Positions 18,139-27,149 of a DNA stretch of 64,000 nucleotides are shown piece by piece (positions within the stretch are counted from its first letter, which is position 1; each line of letters starts with the position of its first letter). The notes below the pieces were generated by a model, which did no database searches, was not told the origin of the DNA, and worked only from the letters and a program-made list of their open reading frames with translations. Made by a program: the position numbers and the translations under genes. Source of the DNA: Anaerostipes sp. (GTDB taxonomy: Bacteria; Bacillota; Clostridia; Lachnospirales; Lachnospiraceae); assembly GCA_028704435.1 (NCBI GenBank), contig JAQWFL010000001.1:1-64000 (forward strand). The letters run 5' to 3'.

Positions 18139-18375
18139 GTGAGAACAGCATTAACCGTAATTTTTATTATCGCATGTATCGGTTTAATTATATTAGTATT
18201 GATGCAAGAAGGAAAAGAAGCTGGGTTGGGTTCTTTAACAGGACAGACAACTTCGGGAACATATTGGAGCAAGAATAAGGGACGTTCAAAGGAAGGGACA
18301 ATTATTAAGATGACTACATTTTTTACAGTTGTGTTCTTTATAACAGCAGCAATTCTTTGTTCTAAGTTTATTTAG
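18139..18375 (+). CDS. secG: Protein-export translocase subunit SecG
   Basis: 78 residues, two membrane helices (about 2-22 and 52-74) joined by the conserved loop LMQEGKEAGLGSLTG. It stabilises the SecYEG channel. It uses a GTG start after AGGAGGAATTTATC. A hairpin terminator separates it from rnr, although secG-rnr-smpB-ssrA is the usual Firmicute order. Confidence 0.95.
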   Translation: MRTALTVIFIIACIGLIILVLMQEGKEAGLGSLTGQTTSGTYWSKNKGRSKEGTIIKMTTFFTVVFFITAAILCSKFI

Positions 18376-18381
18376 AGATTT

Positions 18382-18416
18382 AGGTACTTCTTAAGTTTAA
18401 GAAGTACCTTTTGTTA
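18382..18416 (+). terminator. Terminator after secG
   Basis: AGGTACTTCTTAA pairs perfectly with TTAAGAAGTACCT and is followed by TTTGTTATTT. The loop is very short (2-4 bases). Confidence 0.75.
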
Positions 18417-18467
18417 TTTCACGAGAAATAATAACAACACAAGAATAAAGAAAACAAGAGGAGTAGT

Positions 18468-20621
18468 ATGAATAGAGAAGAGAAAGAATATAAAGAAAGA
18501 AAAAAGAAAATAGTGAATTTGATATATGATTCACAGTATGAGCCATTAAAACAGAAGGAATTAGGTTATTTACTTGGTGTGGCACCGGAAGAAAGAAAAG
18601 AGTTTGTTCATATCTTAAAGGATTTGATAAAAGAAGGTAAGATTCAGGTTACTAAACGTGGAAAATATAAAAAGATGGAGATTGAAACCAAGACTGGTGT
18701 ATTTACATGTAATCAACGTGGATTTGGATTTGTGAGTGTGGAGGGAGAAGAAGGAGATTACTTTATTGGAGAACGTGATATGAAGGATGCCTTCCAGTCG
18801 GATACAGTACTCATTGAAGTGACAGTATCAGATCCAAAACCAGGAAAAAGAAAAGAAGCCCGAGTAATAAAGGTTTTAGAGCGTGGAATTACACATATGG
18901 TTGGAACATTTCAGCAAAATAAAAGCTTTGGGTTTGTAACACCAGATAATCAAAAATTTGATAGTGATATTTTTATTGCAAAGAAGAACTGTGGGAATTT
19001 GACCACTGGATTTAAAGTTGTAGTAGAAATTCTTTCTTATGGAGACGAAAATCATAGTCCAGAGGGTAAGGTTACAGAAGTTTTAGGACATAAGGATGAT
19101 CCTAGAGTTGACATTTTATCCATCGTAAAAGCATATAATATTCCAACGGAATTTGATGAGAGTGTGATTCATCAAGTTGGACAAGTGCCAGGAGAGGTTG
19201 ATACTTCTAAGTTTATGAATCGTAAGGACATTAGAACTTGGGATACGGTAACGATTGATGGAGAGGATGCTAAGGATTTAGATGATGCCATTACACTTAC
19301 AAAGAATGAAAAGGGATATCGGTTGGGAGTTCATATTGCAGATGTATCTGAATATGTGACCGAGAATTCTCCATTAGATAAAGAGGCGAAAAAAAGAGGA
19401 ACAAGCGTTTACTTAGTAGATCGTGTGATTCCTATGCTTCCTCATCAGTTATCCAATGGTATTTGTTCCTTGAATGCTGGCTGTGACCGTTTAGCCTTAA
19501 GCTGTATTATGGACATTGATTTTAACGGAAAAGTTACTGACCATGAGATTGCTGAGACTTTAATTAATGTCAATGAAAGAATGTCTTATACAGATGTTTC
19601 TGCTGTTCTAAAAGAGGAAGAAGAGCAGTGCAAGAGATATAAGCCTTTAGTTCCTATGTTTCATTTGATGGCAGAGCTGTCTGAGATTATTAGAAGAAGC
19701 CGTCACAAAAGAGGAAGCATTGATTTTGATTTTCCAGAGTCTAAGATTTTGTTAGATGAAGATGGAAGACCAACGGATGTATTTCCTTCCATGAGAAATG
19801 CGGCAACGAAGATTATTGAAGATTTTATGTTAATGGCAAATGAAACCATTGCAGAAGATTATTATTGGCAGGAAATTCCTTTTGTATATCGTAACCATGA
19901 GAATCCAGACACAGAGAAGATCAATCAGCTTCGAGCATTTTTAGAGAACTTTGGAATTTATTTAAAGTCCACGAAGGATGAGATTCACCCAAAAGAGGTT
20001 CAAAAACTGTTAGAAAAAGTGGAAGGAACACCAGAGGAGCCGTTGATTAGCAGACTAACCCTTCGTTCCATGAAGCAGGCACGTTACACAACAGAAAGTG
20101 CAGGACATTTTGGGCTTTCTACTAAGTATTACTGTCATTTCACATCACCAATTCGTAGATATCCAGATTTACAGATTCATCGAATTATCAAAGAGAATCT
20201 ACGTGGGAATTTAAATAAAAAGAGAATCCATCATTATGAAGAGATTTTGTCAAAAGTTGCTTTAGATTCATCAAAAACGGAGCGTCGTGCAGAAGAGGTA
20301 GAGCGTGAAGTTGAGAAATTGAAGAAAGCGCAATTTATGGAACGTCATATTGGCGAAGAATATGAAGGTGTGATTTCAAGTGTGACAGCATGGGGTGTTT
20401 ATATAGAATTACCAAATACAATCGAAGGAATGATTCATGTTTCAAAACTTCCAGGAGATTATTATTTTTATGATGAACACACCTATTCAATGGTTGGAGA
20501 AAGAACAAATCGTACGTTTAAGCTGGGACAAAAGGTGAAAATTAGAGTTAAGGAAGTTGATATTTTATTGAAGAATATTGATTTTGAATTGATAGAGGAG
20601 GATGAAGAACCAAATGAGTAA
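18468..20621 (+). CDS. rnr: Ribonuclease R
   Basis: 717-residue 3'-5' processive exoribonuclease that degrades structured RNA and acts with tmRNA/SmpB in quality control. Domain order is a winged-helix N-terminus (about 1-60), two cold-shock OB domains ([14 protein letters not shown] and [12 protein letters not shown]), the RNB catalytic domain with the Asp cluster in [30 protein letters not shown], and a C-terminal S1 domain ([14 protein letters not shown]). The C-terminal basic tail is short. RBS GAGGAGTAGT. smpB begins inside its last codons. Confidence 0.97.
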   Translation: MNREEKEYKERKKKIVNLIYDSQYEPLKQKELGYLLGVAPEERKEFVHILKDLIKEGKIQVTKRGKYKKMEIETKTGVFTCNQRGFGFVSVEGEEGDYFIGERDMKDAFQSDTVLIEVTVSDPKPGKRKEARVIKVLERGITHMVGTFQQNKSFGFVTPDNQKFDSDIFIAKKNCGNLTTGFKVVVEILSYGDENHSPEGKVTEVLGHKDDPRVDILSIVKAYNIPTEFDESVIHQVGQVPGEVDTSKFMNRKDIRTWDTVTIDGEDAKDLDDAITLTKNEKGYRLGVHIADVSEYVTENSPLDKEAKKRGTSVYLVDRVIPMLPHQLSNGICSLNAGCDRLALSCIMDIDFNGKVTDHEIAETLINVNERMSYTDVSAVLKEEEEQCKRYKPLVPMFHLMAELSEIIRRSRHKRGSIDFDFPESKILLDEDGRPTDVFPSMRNAATKIIEDFMLMANETIAEDYYWQEIPFVYRNHENPDTEKINQLRAFLENFGIYLKSTKDEIHPKEVQKLLEKVEGTPEEPLISRLTLRSMKQARYTTESAGHFGLSTKYYCHFTSPIRRYPDLQIHRIIKENLRGNLNKKRIHHYEEILSKVALDSSKTERRAEEVEREVEKLKKAQFMERHIGEEYEGVISSVTAWGVYIELPNTIEGMIHVSKLPGDYYFYDEHTYSMVGERTNRTFKLGQKVKIRVKEVDILLKNIDFELIEEDEEPNE

Positions 20622-21084
20622 GTCAGGTGGAATAAAACTGATAGCAAATAATAAAAAAGCAAGACATGATTACTTTGTAGAGGATACCTTTGAGGCTGGA
20701 CTTGTTCTTCACGGAACAGAGGTAAAGTCTTTAAGGCAGGGACACTGCAGTATCAAAGAAGCATTTATTAGTATTGATAATGGAGAAGTGTACATTAAGC
20801 AGATGCATATCAGTCCATATGAAAAAGGAAATATTTTTAATAAGGATCCATTAAGGGAGCGAAAGCTTCTTCTTCACAACAGTGAGATTGCCAAAATACA
20901 AGGACAGGTAAAACAAAAGGGATTTACGTTGATTCCACTTCGTGTATATTTTCGAGGAAGTTTAGTGAAGCTGGAGTTTGGAGTCTGCCGAGGTAAGAAG
21001 CTGTATGACAAGCGACAAGACATTGCCAAAAAAGACCAAAGAAGAGAAGCACAAAGGGACTTTAAAGTAAGGAATCTTGGATAA
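20614..21084 (+). CDS. smpB: SsrA-binding protein SmpB
   Basis: tmRNA partner for rescue of stalled ribosomes, 156 residues from the ATG at 20614. This start overlaps rnr by 8 bases and has GAGGAGGA upstream. The longer in-frame start at 20602 adds four residues not expected for the family. Signatures are [29 protein letters not shown] (in two parts: start to AGL, then HGTEVKSLR), ISPYEKGN, and the basic tail [19 protein letters not shown]. Its RNA partner ssrA follows directly. Confidence 0.97.
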   Translation: MSKSGGIKLIANNKKARHDYFVEDTFEAGLVLHGTEVKSLRQGHCSIKEAFISIDNGEVYIKQMHISPYEKGNIFNKDPLRERKLLLHNSEIAKIQGQVKQKGFTLIPLRVYFRGSLVKLEFGVCRGKKLYDKRQDIAKKDQRREAQRDFKVRNLG

Positions 21085-21108
21085 AATCTGGAGAATCCCC
21101 CGTATTTG

Positions 21109-21137
21109 TTGACAGATATCAACGGATACGGTACAAT
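21109..21137 (+). promoter_or_regulatory. Strong sigma-A promoter of ssrA
   Basis: Consensus TTGACA, a 17-base spacer and TACAAT, ending 11 bases before the mature tmRNA 5' end. Confidence 0.88.
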
Positions 21138-21148
21138 TAAATGTCTAG

Positions 21149-21496
21149 GGGCTAGTACAGGTTTCGACAGGGATCTTGAAGCTCGAGGAGCCATTCGGAG
21201 CGACCACGTTACGGTGTAAACTTAAATTAAACGCAGATAATAAATTAGCGTACGCTGCAGCCTAGAGCTGTTCAGCAGTCTACTTACCAGTCACCTACAG
21301 CTGGTTTGTTAGGCTTCAAATGAATGTGGGACACTCATATATCTAAGCTTTGCGATAGATGAAGTATTTATGAAGCTACTAACGTAAGAATCCTGTCGGT
21401 GGGAGTCTTATAGAGGGAATGTTAATATATCGACTGTAATGGGAGTGCCTTGAGGGGATGGGTTTTTGGACGCGAGTTCGATTCTCGCCTAGTCCA
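21149..21496 (+). ncRNA. ssrA: Transfer-messenger RNA (tmRNA)
   Basis: The acceptor arm GGGCTAG (21149-21155) pairs with CTAGTCC (21489-21495), and a discriminator A follows. CCA is not encoded. The TACAGGTTTCGACAGGG 5' segment and the T-arm GCGAGTTCGATTCTCGC are canonical. The resume reading frame at 21233-21265 encodes the tag ADNKLAYAAA followed by TAG. It has its own promoter and terminator. Confidence 0.97.
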
Positions 21497-21506
21497 GTAA
21501 TAGAAG

Positions 21507-21546
21507 TGGCTTGAATCTTGATTTTATAAGGTTTGAGCCATTTTTT
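21507..21546 (+). terminator. Terminator of ssrA
   Basis: TGGCTTGAATCTT pairs (with G-U pairs) with AAGGTTTGAGCCA and is followed by six T. It lies inside an upstream extension of the Fic reading frame, which excludes the far start of that gene. Confidence 0.85.
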
Positions 21547-21618
21547 CTACGATACATTGGGGCATGGAGACAAAATAAAAGAATTATGTTGAAATGTCAA
21601 AGAAAGGGGTGGCTTCAT

Positions 21619-22428
21619 ATGCTGATTCGTGAATATATTTTACAATTAAAAGAACGTTTAAAGATTGAGCTTGAAAAACGAGATCGAGGTGGCGTTTACG
21701 GATTCACACAGCAATCTATGGCTTATAATTCTAACAAAATAGAAGGCAGTACATTAACCCAGAAACAGACCGCTTCTATTTTTGAGACGGGAACTTTGTA
21801 TACGGACGATGTTGATACTATTTTTAGAACAAAAGATATTGAAGAAATGACAGGTCATTTTAAGATGTTTAACTATGCTATTACCACCATAGAGGAAGCA
21901 CTGTCTGAAGAAATTATATGTCAGATGCATAAAAGTTTAAAGGAAGGTGTATTTGAGGATTTAGCCAATGGATATGCTGTTGGTGCATATAAAACAAGAG
22001 CAAATAAAGTAAATGATATAACAACAACACTTCCTGGGGATGTGCCAGAACGCATGCAGGAACTGCTAGAAGAGTATCATGCAAAGCAAAGTATTACATT
22101 GCAAGATATTGCAATGTTTCATGCAAGGTTTGAAAATATACATCCGTTTCAAGATGGGAATGGTCGTGTTGGACGTATGATTATCTTCCGGGAATGTCTG
22201 CACAATGGGATTGTTCCAACGATTGTTAAGGCTGTGGATAAGGCGGCTTACTTAAGATACTTAAACAATGCACAGTTGCATGGAGATATAAAGGGTTTGA
22301 CCACGTATTTTAAAGTGGAACAAATAGATTACCTAGAACAGACAATTCATATGTTGTTCGACTATTGTGAGAATATTGATATAAACGAGATAAAAAGAGA
22401 ATTTGATTACCAAGAAGGAGAGATATGA
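21619..22428 (+). CDS. Fic-domain protein (class II, N-terminal autoinhibitory helix)
   Basis: 269 residues. The catalytic Fic motif HPFQDGNGRVGR begins at about residue 175, with the His and the phosphate-binding Arg/Gly residues all present, so AMP (or another NMP) transfer to a target hydroxyl is expected. SNKIEG at about 38-43 matches the inhibitory motif S/T-x3-E-G/N, which places it in class II. The start at 21619 has AAAGGGGTGG upstream. The longer frame from 21511 runs through the ssrA terminator. Its stop overlaps the rimM start. No antitoxin gene is adjacent, and the target is unknown. Confidence 0.9.
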   Translation: MLIREYILQLKERLKIELEKRDRGGVYGFTQQSMAYNSNKIEGSTLTQKQTASIFETGTLYTDDVDTIFRTKDIEEMTGHFKMFNYAITTIEEALSEEIICQMHKSLKEGVFEDLANGYAVGAYKTRANKVNDITTTLPGDVPERMQELLEEYHAKQSITLQDIAMFHARFENIHPFQDGNGRVGRMIIFRECLHNGIVPTIVKAVDKAAYLRYLNNAQLHGDIKGLTTYFKVEQIDYLEQTIHMLFDYCENIDINEIKREFDYQEGEI

Positions 22429-22940
22429 TGGAAGATTTATTACAAGTAGGTGCCATTGCATCAACTCATGGAGTCCGAGGAGAAGTAAAGATTTATTCAA
22501 TGACAGATGATGTGAATCGTTTTCGAGAGTTGAAGGAAGTATATCTTGATACAGGAAAAGAGATGAAACTACTTCACATTCAGTCTTGTAAATTTTTCAA
22601 AAATCAGCCAATTCTTAAGTTTGAAGAATTTAATAACATCAATGATATTGAAGGATATAAAAGATGTGGTTTGTATGTGAATCGAGAGAATGCAATCCAA
22701 CTTGCACCCAATGAATTTTTTGTAGCAGATATGATTGGAGCCACCGTTTATGAAGAAAACGAGAAAGTTTTAGGGACTTTAATAGACGTTCTTGAGACAG
22801 GAGCCAATGATGTATATGTGGTAAAAAGAGAGAACGGAAAGGAAGTATTACTTCCTGCAATTAAAGACTGTATTAAAAGTTTTAATATAGAAGAAAAAAG
22901 AATGGATGTTGTGGTTATGAAAGGATTGTTAGATGAATAA
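22425..22940 (+). CDS. rimM: 16S rRNA processing protein RimM
   Basis: 171-residue ribosome-maturation factor for the 30S head that binds S19. The N-terminal barrel starts [16 protein letters not shown], and the C-terminal PRC-barrel contains [16 protein letters not shown]. Tandem ATGs at 22425 and 22428 follow AAGGAGAG, and the first overlaps the Fic stop (ATGA-type coupling). It is the upstream member of the conserved rimM-trmD-rplS set and overlaps trmD by 8 bases. Confidence 0.96.
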   Translation: MMEDLLQVGAIASTHGVRGEVKIYSMTDDVNRFRELKEVYLDTGKEMKLLHIQSCKFFKNQPILKFEEFNNINDIEGYKRCGLYVNRENAIQLAPNEFFVADMIGATVYEENEKVLGTLIDVLETGANDVYVVKRENGKEVLLPAIKDCIKSFNIEEKRMDVVVMKGLLDE

Positions 22941-23637
22941 GTTTCATATATTAACGCTGTTTCCTCAAATGGTGCTAGATAGTTTGAATACAAGCATTAT
23001 TGGAAGAGGAATTGAGGCTGGGCATATTTCTATAGAAGCAATTGATATTCGTGATTATTCAACGAATAAACATCATAAGGTAGATGACACTCCTTATGGT
23101 GGAGGTGCGGGTATGGTGATGCAGCCAGAACCTATTTATCTAGCATATAAAGATTTAGAATCCAAGATGAAGACAAAACCAAGAGTGATTTATTTGACAC
23201 CACAGGGAGATGTATTTTGTCAAGATATGGCAAAGGAATTTGCACAGGAAGAGGAATTAGTATTTCTATGTGGACATTATGAGGGTGTGGATGAACGAGT
23301 ATTAGAAGAGATTGTCACAGATTATGTATCCATTGGTGATTATGTATTAACTGGGGGGGAACTTCCAGCCATGGTGATGGTAGATGCCATTTCTCGTTTG
23401 GTACCAGGGGTTCTTCATAACGATATATCTGCAGATACAGAATCCTTTGAAAATGGATTGTTAGAATATCCACAGTATACAAGACCACCAGAATATTTAG
23501 GACGAAAGGTTCCAGATGTTTTGCTTTCAGGTCATCATGGGAAGATTGAAGAGTGGAGAAAAGAGCAGTCAATTCTAAGAACCAAAGAACGTAGACCAGA
23601 TTTATTTGAAGAATATCAAAAAAGGCACAATCAGTAA
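22933..23637 (+). CDS. trmD: tRNA (guanine-37-N1)-methyltransferase
   Basis: SPOUT knotted methyltransferase of 234 residues that makes m1G37 and prevents frameshifting. Signatures are [18 protein letters not shown], the knot segments VIYLTPQGD and [12 protein letters not shown], and the [15 protein letters not shown] loop. [11 protein letters not shown] contains the catalytic Asp. It is translationally coupled to rimM, and a promoter for rplS follows it. Confidence 0.97.
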   Translation: MNKFHILTLFPQMVLDSLNTSIIGRGIEAGHISIEAIDIRDYSTNKHHKVDDTPYGGGAGMVMQPEPIYLAYKDLESKMKTKPRVIYLTPQGDVFCQDMAKEFAQEEELVFLCGHYEGVDERVLEEIVTDYVSIGDYVLTGGELPAMVMVDAISRLVPGVLHNDISADTESFENGLLEYPQYTRPPEYLGRKVPDVLLSGHHGKIEEWRKEQSILRTKERRPDLFEEYQKRHNQ

Positions 23638-23645
23638 AAAAATAC

Positions 23646-23674
23646 TTGCATGGCAGATGAAATTATGGTATTCT
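23646..23674 (+). promoter_or_regulatory. Sigma-A promoter of rplS
   Basis: TTGCAT, a 17-base spacer and TATTCT. It gives a leader of about 75 nucleotides before rplS. Confidence 0.65.
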
Positions 23675-23691
23675 ATTTGAGTTGTTATAAA

Positions 23692-23731
23692 TAGGATGGT
23701 CCTCTGTTACGGAAGGTATTAAGAACATCTA
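23692..23731 (+). promoter_or_regulatory. Possible L19 ribosomal-protein leader RNA
   Basis: The leader contains GGATGGTCC, CTGTTACGG, AAGG and a closing AACATCT. GATG/CATC can form an outer stem. The place and style fit the low-GC Firmicute L19 leader used for autoregulation. This was recognised by eye only. Confidence 0.5.
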
Positions 23732-23753
23732 AATTAGTTCAAGGAGGAACAAC

Positions 23754-24095
23754 ATGAACGATATTATTAAAAGCATTGAAGATGCTCAATTAAAAGAAGT
23801 AGCAGATTTTAGAACAGGTGATACTGTTAAAGTACACGCAAAGGTAAAAGAAGGAAACCGTGAGAGAGTTCAGATTTTTGAAGGAACTGTAATTAAAAGA
23901 CAAAACGGTGGAGCTCGTGAAACATTCACAGTTAGAAAGCAAGCTAGTGGTGTTGGAGTAGAAAAGACATGGCCTGTACATTCTCCAATTATTGAGAAGG
24001 TAGAAGTAGTAAGAAAAGGTAAAGTTAGACGTGCTAAGTTATACTACTTACGTGATCGTGTTGGTAAAGCTGCAAAAGTTAAAGAAAGAGTATAA
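23754..24095 (+). CDS. rplS: 50S ribosomal protein L19
   Basis: 113 residues, usual length. The segment [24 protein letters not shown] (read as DTVKVH then [10 protein letters not shown]) and the end [21 protein letters not shown] are typical. L19 sits at the 30S-50S interface. Strong RBS AAGGAGG. A local terminator follows, so lepB-like transcription is probably reduced relative to L19. Confidence 0.98.
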   Translation: MNDIIKSIEDAQLKEVADFRTGDTVKVHAKVKEGNRERVQIFEGTVIKRQNGGARETFTVRKQASGVGVEKTWPVHSPIIEKVEVVRKGKVRRAKLYYLRDRVGKAAKVKERV

Positions 24096-24114
24096 TCTAG
24101 CGATGGATTATCAG

Positions 24115-24149
24115 ACGGGGATAGGCATAGCTTATCCCCGTATTTTTTT
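24115..24149 (+). terminator. Terminator after rplS, just ahead of the signal-peptidase-like gene
   Basis: ACGGGGATA pairs with TATCCCCGT and is followed by seven T. It ends 18 bases before the next ATG, so the downstream genes depend on read-through or an unseen promoter. Confidence 0.88.
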
Positions 24150-24167
24150 AAATAGAAAGGATTTATT

Positions 24168-24722
24168 ATGAGAAGAAAAGGTTATACAGTAACCTATGAG
24201 ATGCGAAAGCATCAAAGAGAAGTGCGTAGAAAAATTTTTTCCTATGGATTATGTATTGTTCTTACTATTTTTCTGGCATTTTTCATAATTCGCTTTATAT
24301 GTTTTAGTTATACAATCAAAGGAGATGCAATGGAACCAACCTATAAGAATGGGGAGCATCACTTGATTAATCAGTTGACATTCAAAGTGAAAAGCCCGGA
24401 ACAATATGATATAATATTATTTAGGACCGAGGAGAATGGTAAGAAATATTATGTAAAGAGAATTGTTGGACTTCCAGGAGATACGCTGCAGATTAAATCT
24501 GGATATATTTATGTAAATAATAAAAAAACAAAGAGCTTTTCAGATGAGAAGATTGTCTCTGCTGGATTAGCTAAGAATAAGATAAAGCTGAAGGATGATG
24601 AATATTTTGTGGTTGGTGATAACTACAACAATAGTGAGGATTCAAGAAGTGATACAATTGGCAATGTAAAGAGAAAGAATATTATTGGAAAGGTTTCATT
24701 TAAATACTGGACCAATTTATAA
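24168..24722 (+). CDS. Signal peptidase I-like protein lacking the catalytic serine
   Basis: 184 residues with the full LepB/SipS architecture: a basic N-terminus, one membrane helix (about 25-46), box B, the Lys box YYVKRIVGLPGD (Lys97) and box E VVGDNYNNSEDSR. At the nucleophile position the motif reads KGDAMEPTY, with Ala54 (GCA codon, 24327-24329) where SMxPT has Ser. The Ser-to-Lys spacing of 43 residues is identical to the intact paralog at 25586. It is probably an inactive paralog with a regulatory or binding role, comparable in concept to the inactive SpsA of staphylococci. The reading frame is intact, so it is not a decayed gene. Confidence 0.9.
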   Translation: MRRKGYTVTYEMRKHQREVRRKIFSYGLCIVLTIFLAFFIIRFICFSYTIKGDAMEPTYKNGEHHLINQLTFKVKSPEQYDIILFRTEENGKKYYVKRIVGLPGDTLQIKSGYIYVNNKKTKSFSDEKIVSAGLAKNKIKLKDDEYFVVGDNYNNSEDSRSDTIGNVKRKNIIGKVSFKYWTNL

Positions 24723-24732
24723 GGAGATAGAG

Positions 24733-25572
24733 ATGCAATTTCAATGGTACCCAGGTCATATGACCAAAGCAAAAAGAATGATGCAGGAAAATATCAAATT
24801 AATTGATATTGTAATTGAATTAGTAGATGCCAGAGTACCCATTAGCAGTAAGAATCCAGATATTGATTCACTGGCAACGAATAAGGCAAGACTTATTTTA
24901 CTAAATAAGATTGATTTGGCCGATGAGAGAGTGACAGCAGAGTGGGAAGCATACTATAAGGAAAAAGGTTTTTATGTTAGTCGAATTAACTCTAAAAAGG
25001 GAACAGGGGTAAAATCAATTCAGGGAGTTGTTCTAGAGGCTTGCAAAGAAAAGATTGAAAGAGACAGAAAAAGAGGAATCAAGAATCGTCCAATTAGAGC
25101 TATGATTGTTGGAATTCCAAATGTTGGAAAGTCTACTTTCATTAATTCCCTTGTTGGAAAAGCATGTACAAAAACAGGGAATAAGCCAGGTGTTACAAAA
25201 GGAAAACAGTGGATTAAGTTAAATAAGAATATTGAATTATTAGACACACCAGGAATTTTATGGCCCAAATTTGAAGATCAAGTGGTTGGATTAAGATTGG
25301 CGTGGATTGGTTCCATGAAAGAAGAAATATTAAATAAAGAAGAGATGGCGATTGAATTAATTCAATTTCTGAAGGAGAATTATGTGGGAATCTTAAACCA
25401 TAGATATCAGGTGGATGAAACTGCTGATAAGGTTGAGATTTTAGGACAGATTGCTGAGAATCGTAATTGTAAAGTAAAAGGAAATCAGTTTGATTACGAG
25501 AAAGCGGCACATATTCTATTAGAAGAATATAGAAATGGAAAGATTGGGAAAATTACGTTAGAAAGACCGTAG
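24733..25572 (+). CDS. rbgA: Ribosome biogenesis GTPase RbgA (YlqF)
   Basis: Circularly permuted GTPase of 279 residues for late 50S assembly. G4 (LLNKIDLAD) precedes G1 (GIPNVGKST), and G3 is DTPGILWP. The C-terminal helical domain resembles the RNA-binding RbgA tail. The ATG at 24733 (MQFQWYPGHMTKA) follows AAGGAGATAGAG. A longer in-frame start at 24685 lies inside the previous gene and lacks an RBS. It is flanked on both sides by signal-peptidase-I paralogs. Confidence 0.96.
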   Translation: MQFQWYPGHMTKAKRMMQENIKLIDIVIELVDARVPISSKNPDIDSLATNKARLILLNKIDLADERVTAEWEAYYKEKGFYVSRINSKKGTGVKSIQGVVLEACKEKIERDRKRGIKNRPIRAMIVGIPNVGKSTFINSLVGKACTKTGNKPGVTKGKQWIKLNKNIELLDTPGILWPKFEDQVVGLRLAWIGSMKEEILNKEEMAIELIQFLKENYVGILNHRYQVDETADKVEILGQIAENRNCKVKGNQFDYEKAAHILLEEYRNGKIGKITLERP

Positions 25573-25585
25573 AAGTGGAGTTTGT

Positions 25586-26143
25586 ATGGCAGCATATCGT
25601 GTAAGACGCCGAAAAAGTGAAAGTTATCATAATATTTGGTTTTATAGTATTACCGTTTTGATCTCTTTTATTTTGGTGTCAGGAATTTTATTTTTCGTTG
25701 GATATCGAACTGTGGTGAATGGAGAATCCATGGAGCCTACTCTTAGAGATGAGGACAATGTCATCGTTGATAAGATATCTTATCGATTACATGAGGAAAA
25801 AAGATACGATATAATAGTATTTCACAAACCAGGAGACGAGAAAACATATTTGGTTAAGCGTTTGATTGGATTTCCAGGAGAGCGTATTCTCATTCGGGAT
25901 GGAATTGTATATATCAATGGAAAACCGTTGGAAAGAGATACATCTCTGGATGGATATACGATTCCATTTGATATGGAAAAAGAGATTACGGTGCCAAAGA
26001 ATTGTTATTTTGTGTTAGGCGACAACCGATATAACAGTATGGATAGCAGAGATCAAAGAATTGGTTTCATTTCAAAAGATAATGTTATAGGAAAAGTTGT
26101 ATTTAGAATTTATCCATTTTCTAAATTTGGAAAGATTCAATAG
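25586..26143 (+). CDS. lepB: Signal peptidase I (intact)
   Basis: 185-residue membrane-anchored serine protease that removes Sec signal peptides. An N-terminal helix (about 20-40) is followed by box B NGESMEPTL (Ser48), the Lys box YLVKRLIGFPGE (Lys91) and box E LGDNRYNSMDSR. The catalytic dyad is complete, unlike its paralog upstream. The position rbgA-lepB-rnhB fits the Firmicute neighbourhood. RBS AAGTGGAG precedes the ATG. Confidence 0.95.
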   Translation: MAAYRVRRRKSESYHNIWFYSITVLISFILVSGILFFVGYRTVVNGESMEPTLRDEDNVIVDKISYRLHEEKRYDIIVFHKPGDEKTYLVKRLIGFPGERILIRDGIVYINGKPLERDTSLDGYTIPFDMEKEITVPKNCYFVLGDNRYNSMDSRDQRIGFISKDNVIGKVVFRIYPFSKFGKIQ

Positions 26144-26151
26144 GAGTACAT

Positions 26152-26811
26152 ATGACAAAAAAGGAAGAACGTGAATTAAGAAAATTAGAAAAGCTTCAAA
26201 TCGAGAAAGAACGAATGGAAAAGATGTTTTCTTTTGAAAGAGAATATGCAGACTACACGTATATTTGTGGAATCGATGAAGTGGGAAGAGGTCCATTTGC
26301 AGGACCCGTGGTAGCAGGTGCAGTTATTTTACCAAAGGACTGTGATATTTTATATCTAAATGATTCTAAGAAAGTATCAGCAAAAAAAAGAGATGTTTTA
26401 TATGATGAAATTTACGAAAAAGCGATTGCAGTGGGAATTGGAATGGCTACGGTAGAGGAAATTGATGAGATCAATATTCTTCAGGCTACCTATCGTGCCA
26501 TGCGGCGTGCAATTGAAAAGCTGGAAGTTACACCGGATTTACTCTTAAATGATGCGGTGAATATACCAGAAGTATCCATTGAACAGGTACCTATTGTGAA
26601 AGGAGATGCAAAGAGTGCATCCATAGCTGCAGCAAGTATTGTAGCAAAGGTAACAAGAGATCGAATGATGGAAGAATATGAGAATCTTTATCCAGGGTAT
26701 GATTTGGCAAAAAATAAAGGATATGGAACGAAAGCACATATTGAAGGAATTAAGAATCAGGGAATATGTGAGATTCATCGTCGTTCTTTTGTAGGAAAAT
26801 ATATTTCTTGA
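26152..26811 (+). CDS. rnhB: Ribonuclease HII
   Basis: 219-residue enzyme that cuts RNA in RNA-DNA hybrids and starts ribonucleotide excision. The catalytic Asp-Glu are in GIDEVGRGPFAGP, a further Asp is in LLNDAVNI, and another is in VTRDRMM. An N-terminal charged helical extension (about 1-35) precedes the catalytic core, as in many Firmicute RNase HII proteins. The next gene starts inside its stop codon. Confidence 0.97.
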   Translation: MTKKEERELRKLEKLQIEKERMEKMFSFEREYADYTYICGIDEVGRGPFAGPVVAGAVILPKDCDILYLNDSKKVSAKKRDVLYDEIYEKAIAVGIGMATVEEIDEINILQATYRAMRRAIEKLEVTPDLLLNDAVNIPEVSIEQVPIVKGDAKSASIAAASIVAKVTRDRMMEEYENLYPGYDLAKNKGYGTKAHIEGIKNQGICEIHRRSFVGKYIS

Positions 26812-27149
26812 GTACAAGAGCAGTTGGAGCATGGGCAGAACGGGTTGCCTGTGTGTTTTTAGAGAGTCAAGGATATGAAATTATGAAGCGGAATTTTTAT
26901 ACAAGATTTGGCGAGATTGATATTATTGCAAAGGATGAGAGCTATTTAGTTTTTATTGAAGTAAAATATCGAAAAAACAAAGAGTATGGATTCCCTTCTC
27001 AGGCGGTTACATATGAAAAGCAGCAGAGAATACGAAGGTCAAGTGAATTTTATTTAATTCGATATGGAATAAAACAAGAAACGCCTATTCGTTTTGATGT
27101 TGTAGAAATTATAGGAAAGAAAATAAGAGTGATAAAAAATGCATTTTAA
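26808..27149 (+). CDS. yraN: UPF0102 family protein (YraN)
   Basis: 113-residue endonuclease-fold protein. GAWAERVACVFLESQGYEI is followed by FGEIDIIAKD and LVFIEVKYRK, which carry the D-ExK nuclease-like motif. The role is unproven, and it often sits next to rnhB. It begins with TTG at 26808 overlapping the rnhB TGA stop. No ATG is available before the conserved start. The last bases overlap pgeF. Confidence 0.92.
   Translation: MSTRAVGAWAERVACVFLESQGYEIMKRNFYTRFGEIDIIAKDESYLVFIEVKYRKNKEYGFPSQAVTYEKQQRIRRSSEFYLIRYGIKQETPIRFDVVEIIGKKIRVIKNAF

Noticed and set aside
18093-18278. 61-codon frame at the secG start
   Set aside because: It overlaps the secG promoter and is out of frame with the well-supported SecG protein.
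20874-21194. Minus-strand frame of 106 codons over smpB and the tmRNA 5' end
   Set aside because: It runs through ssrA and its promoter and has no protein-like features.
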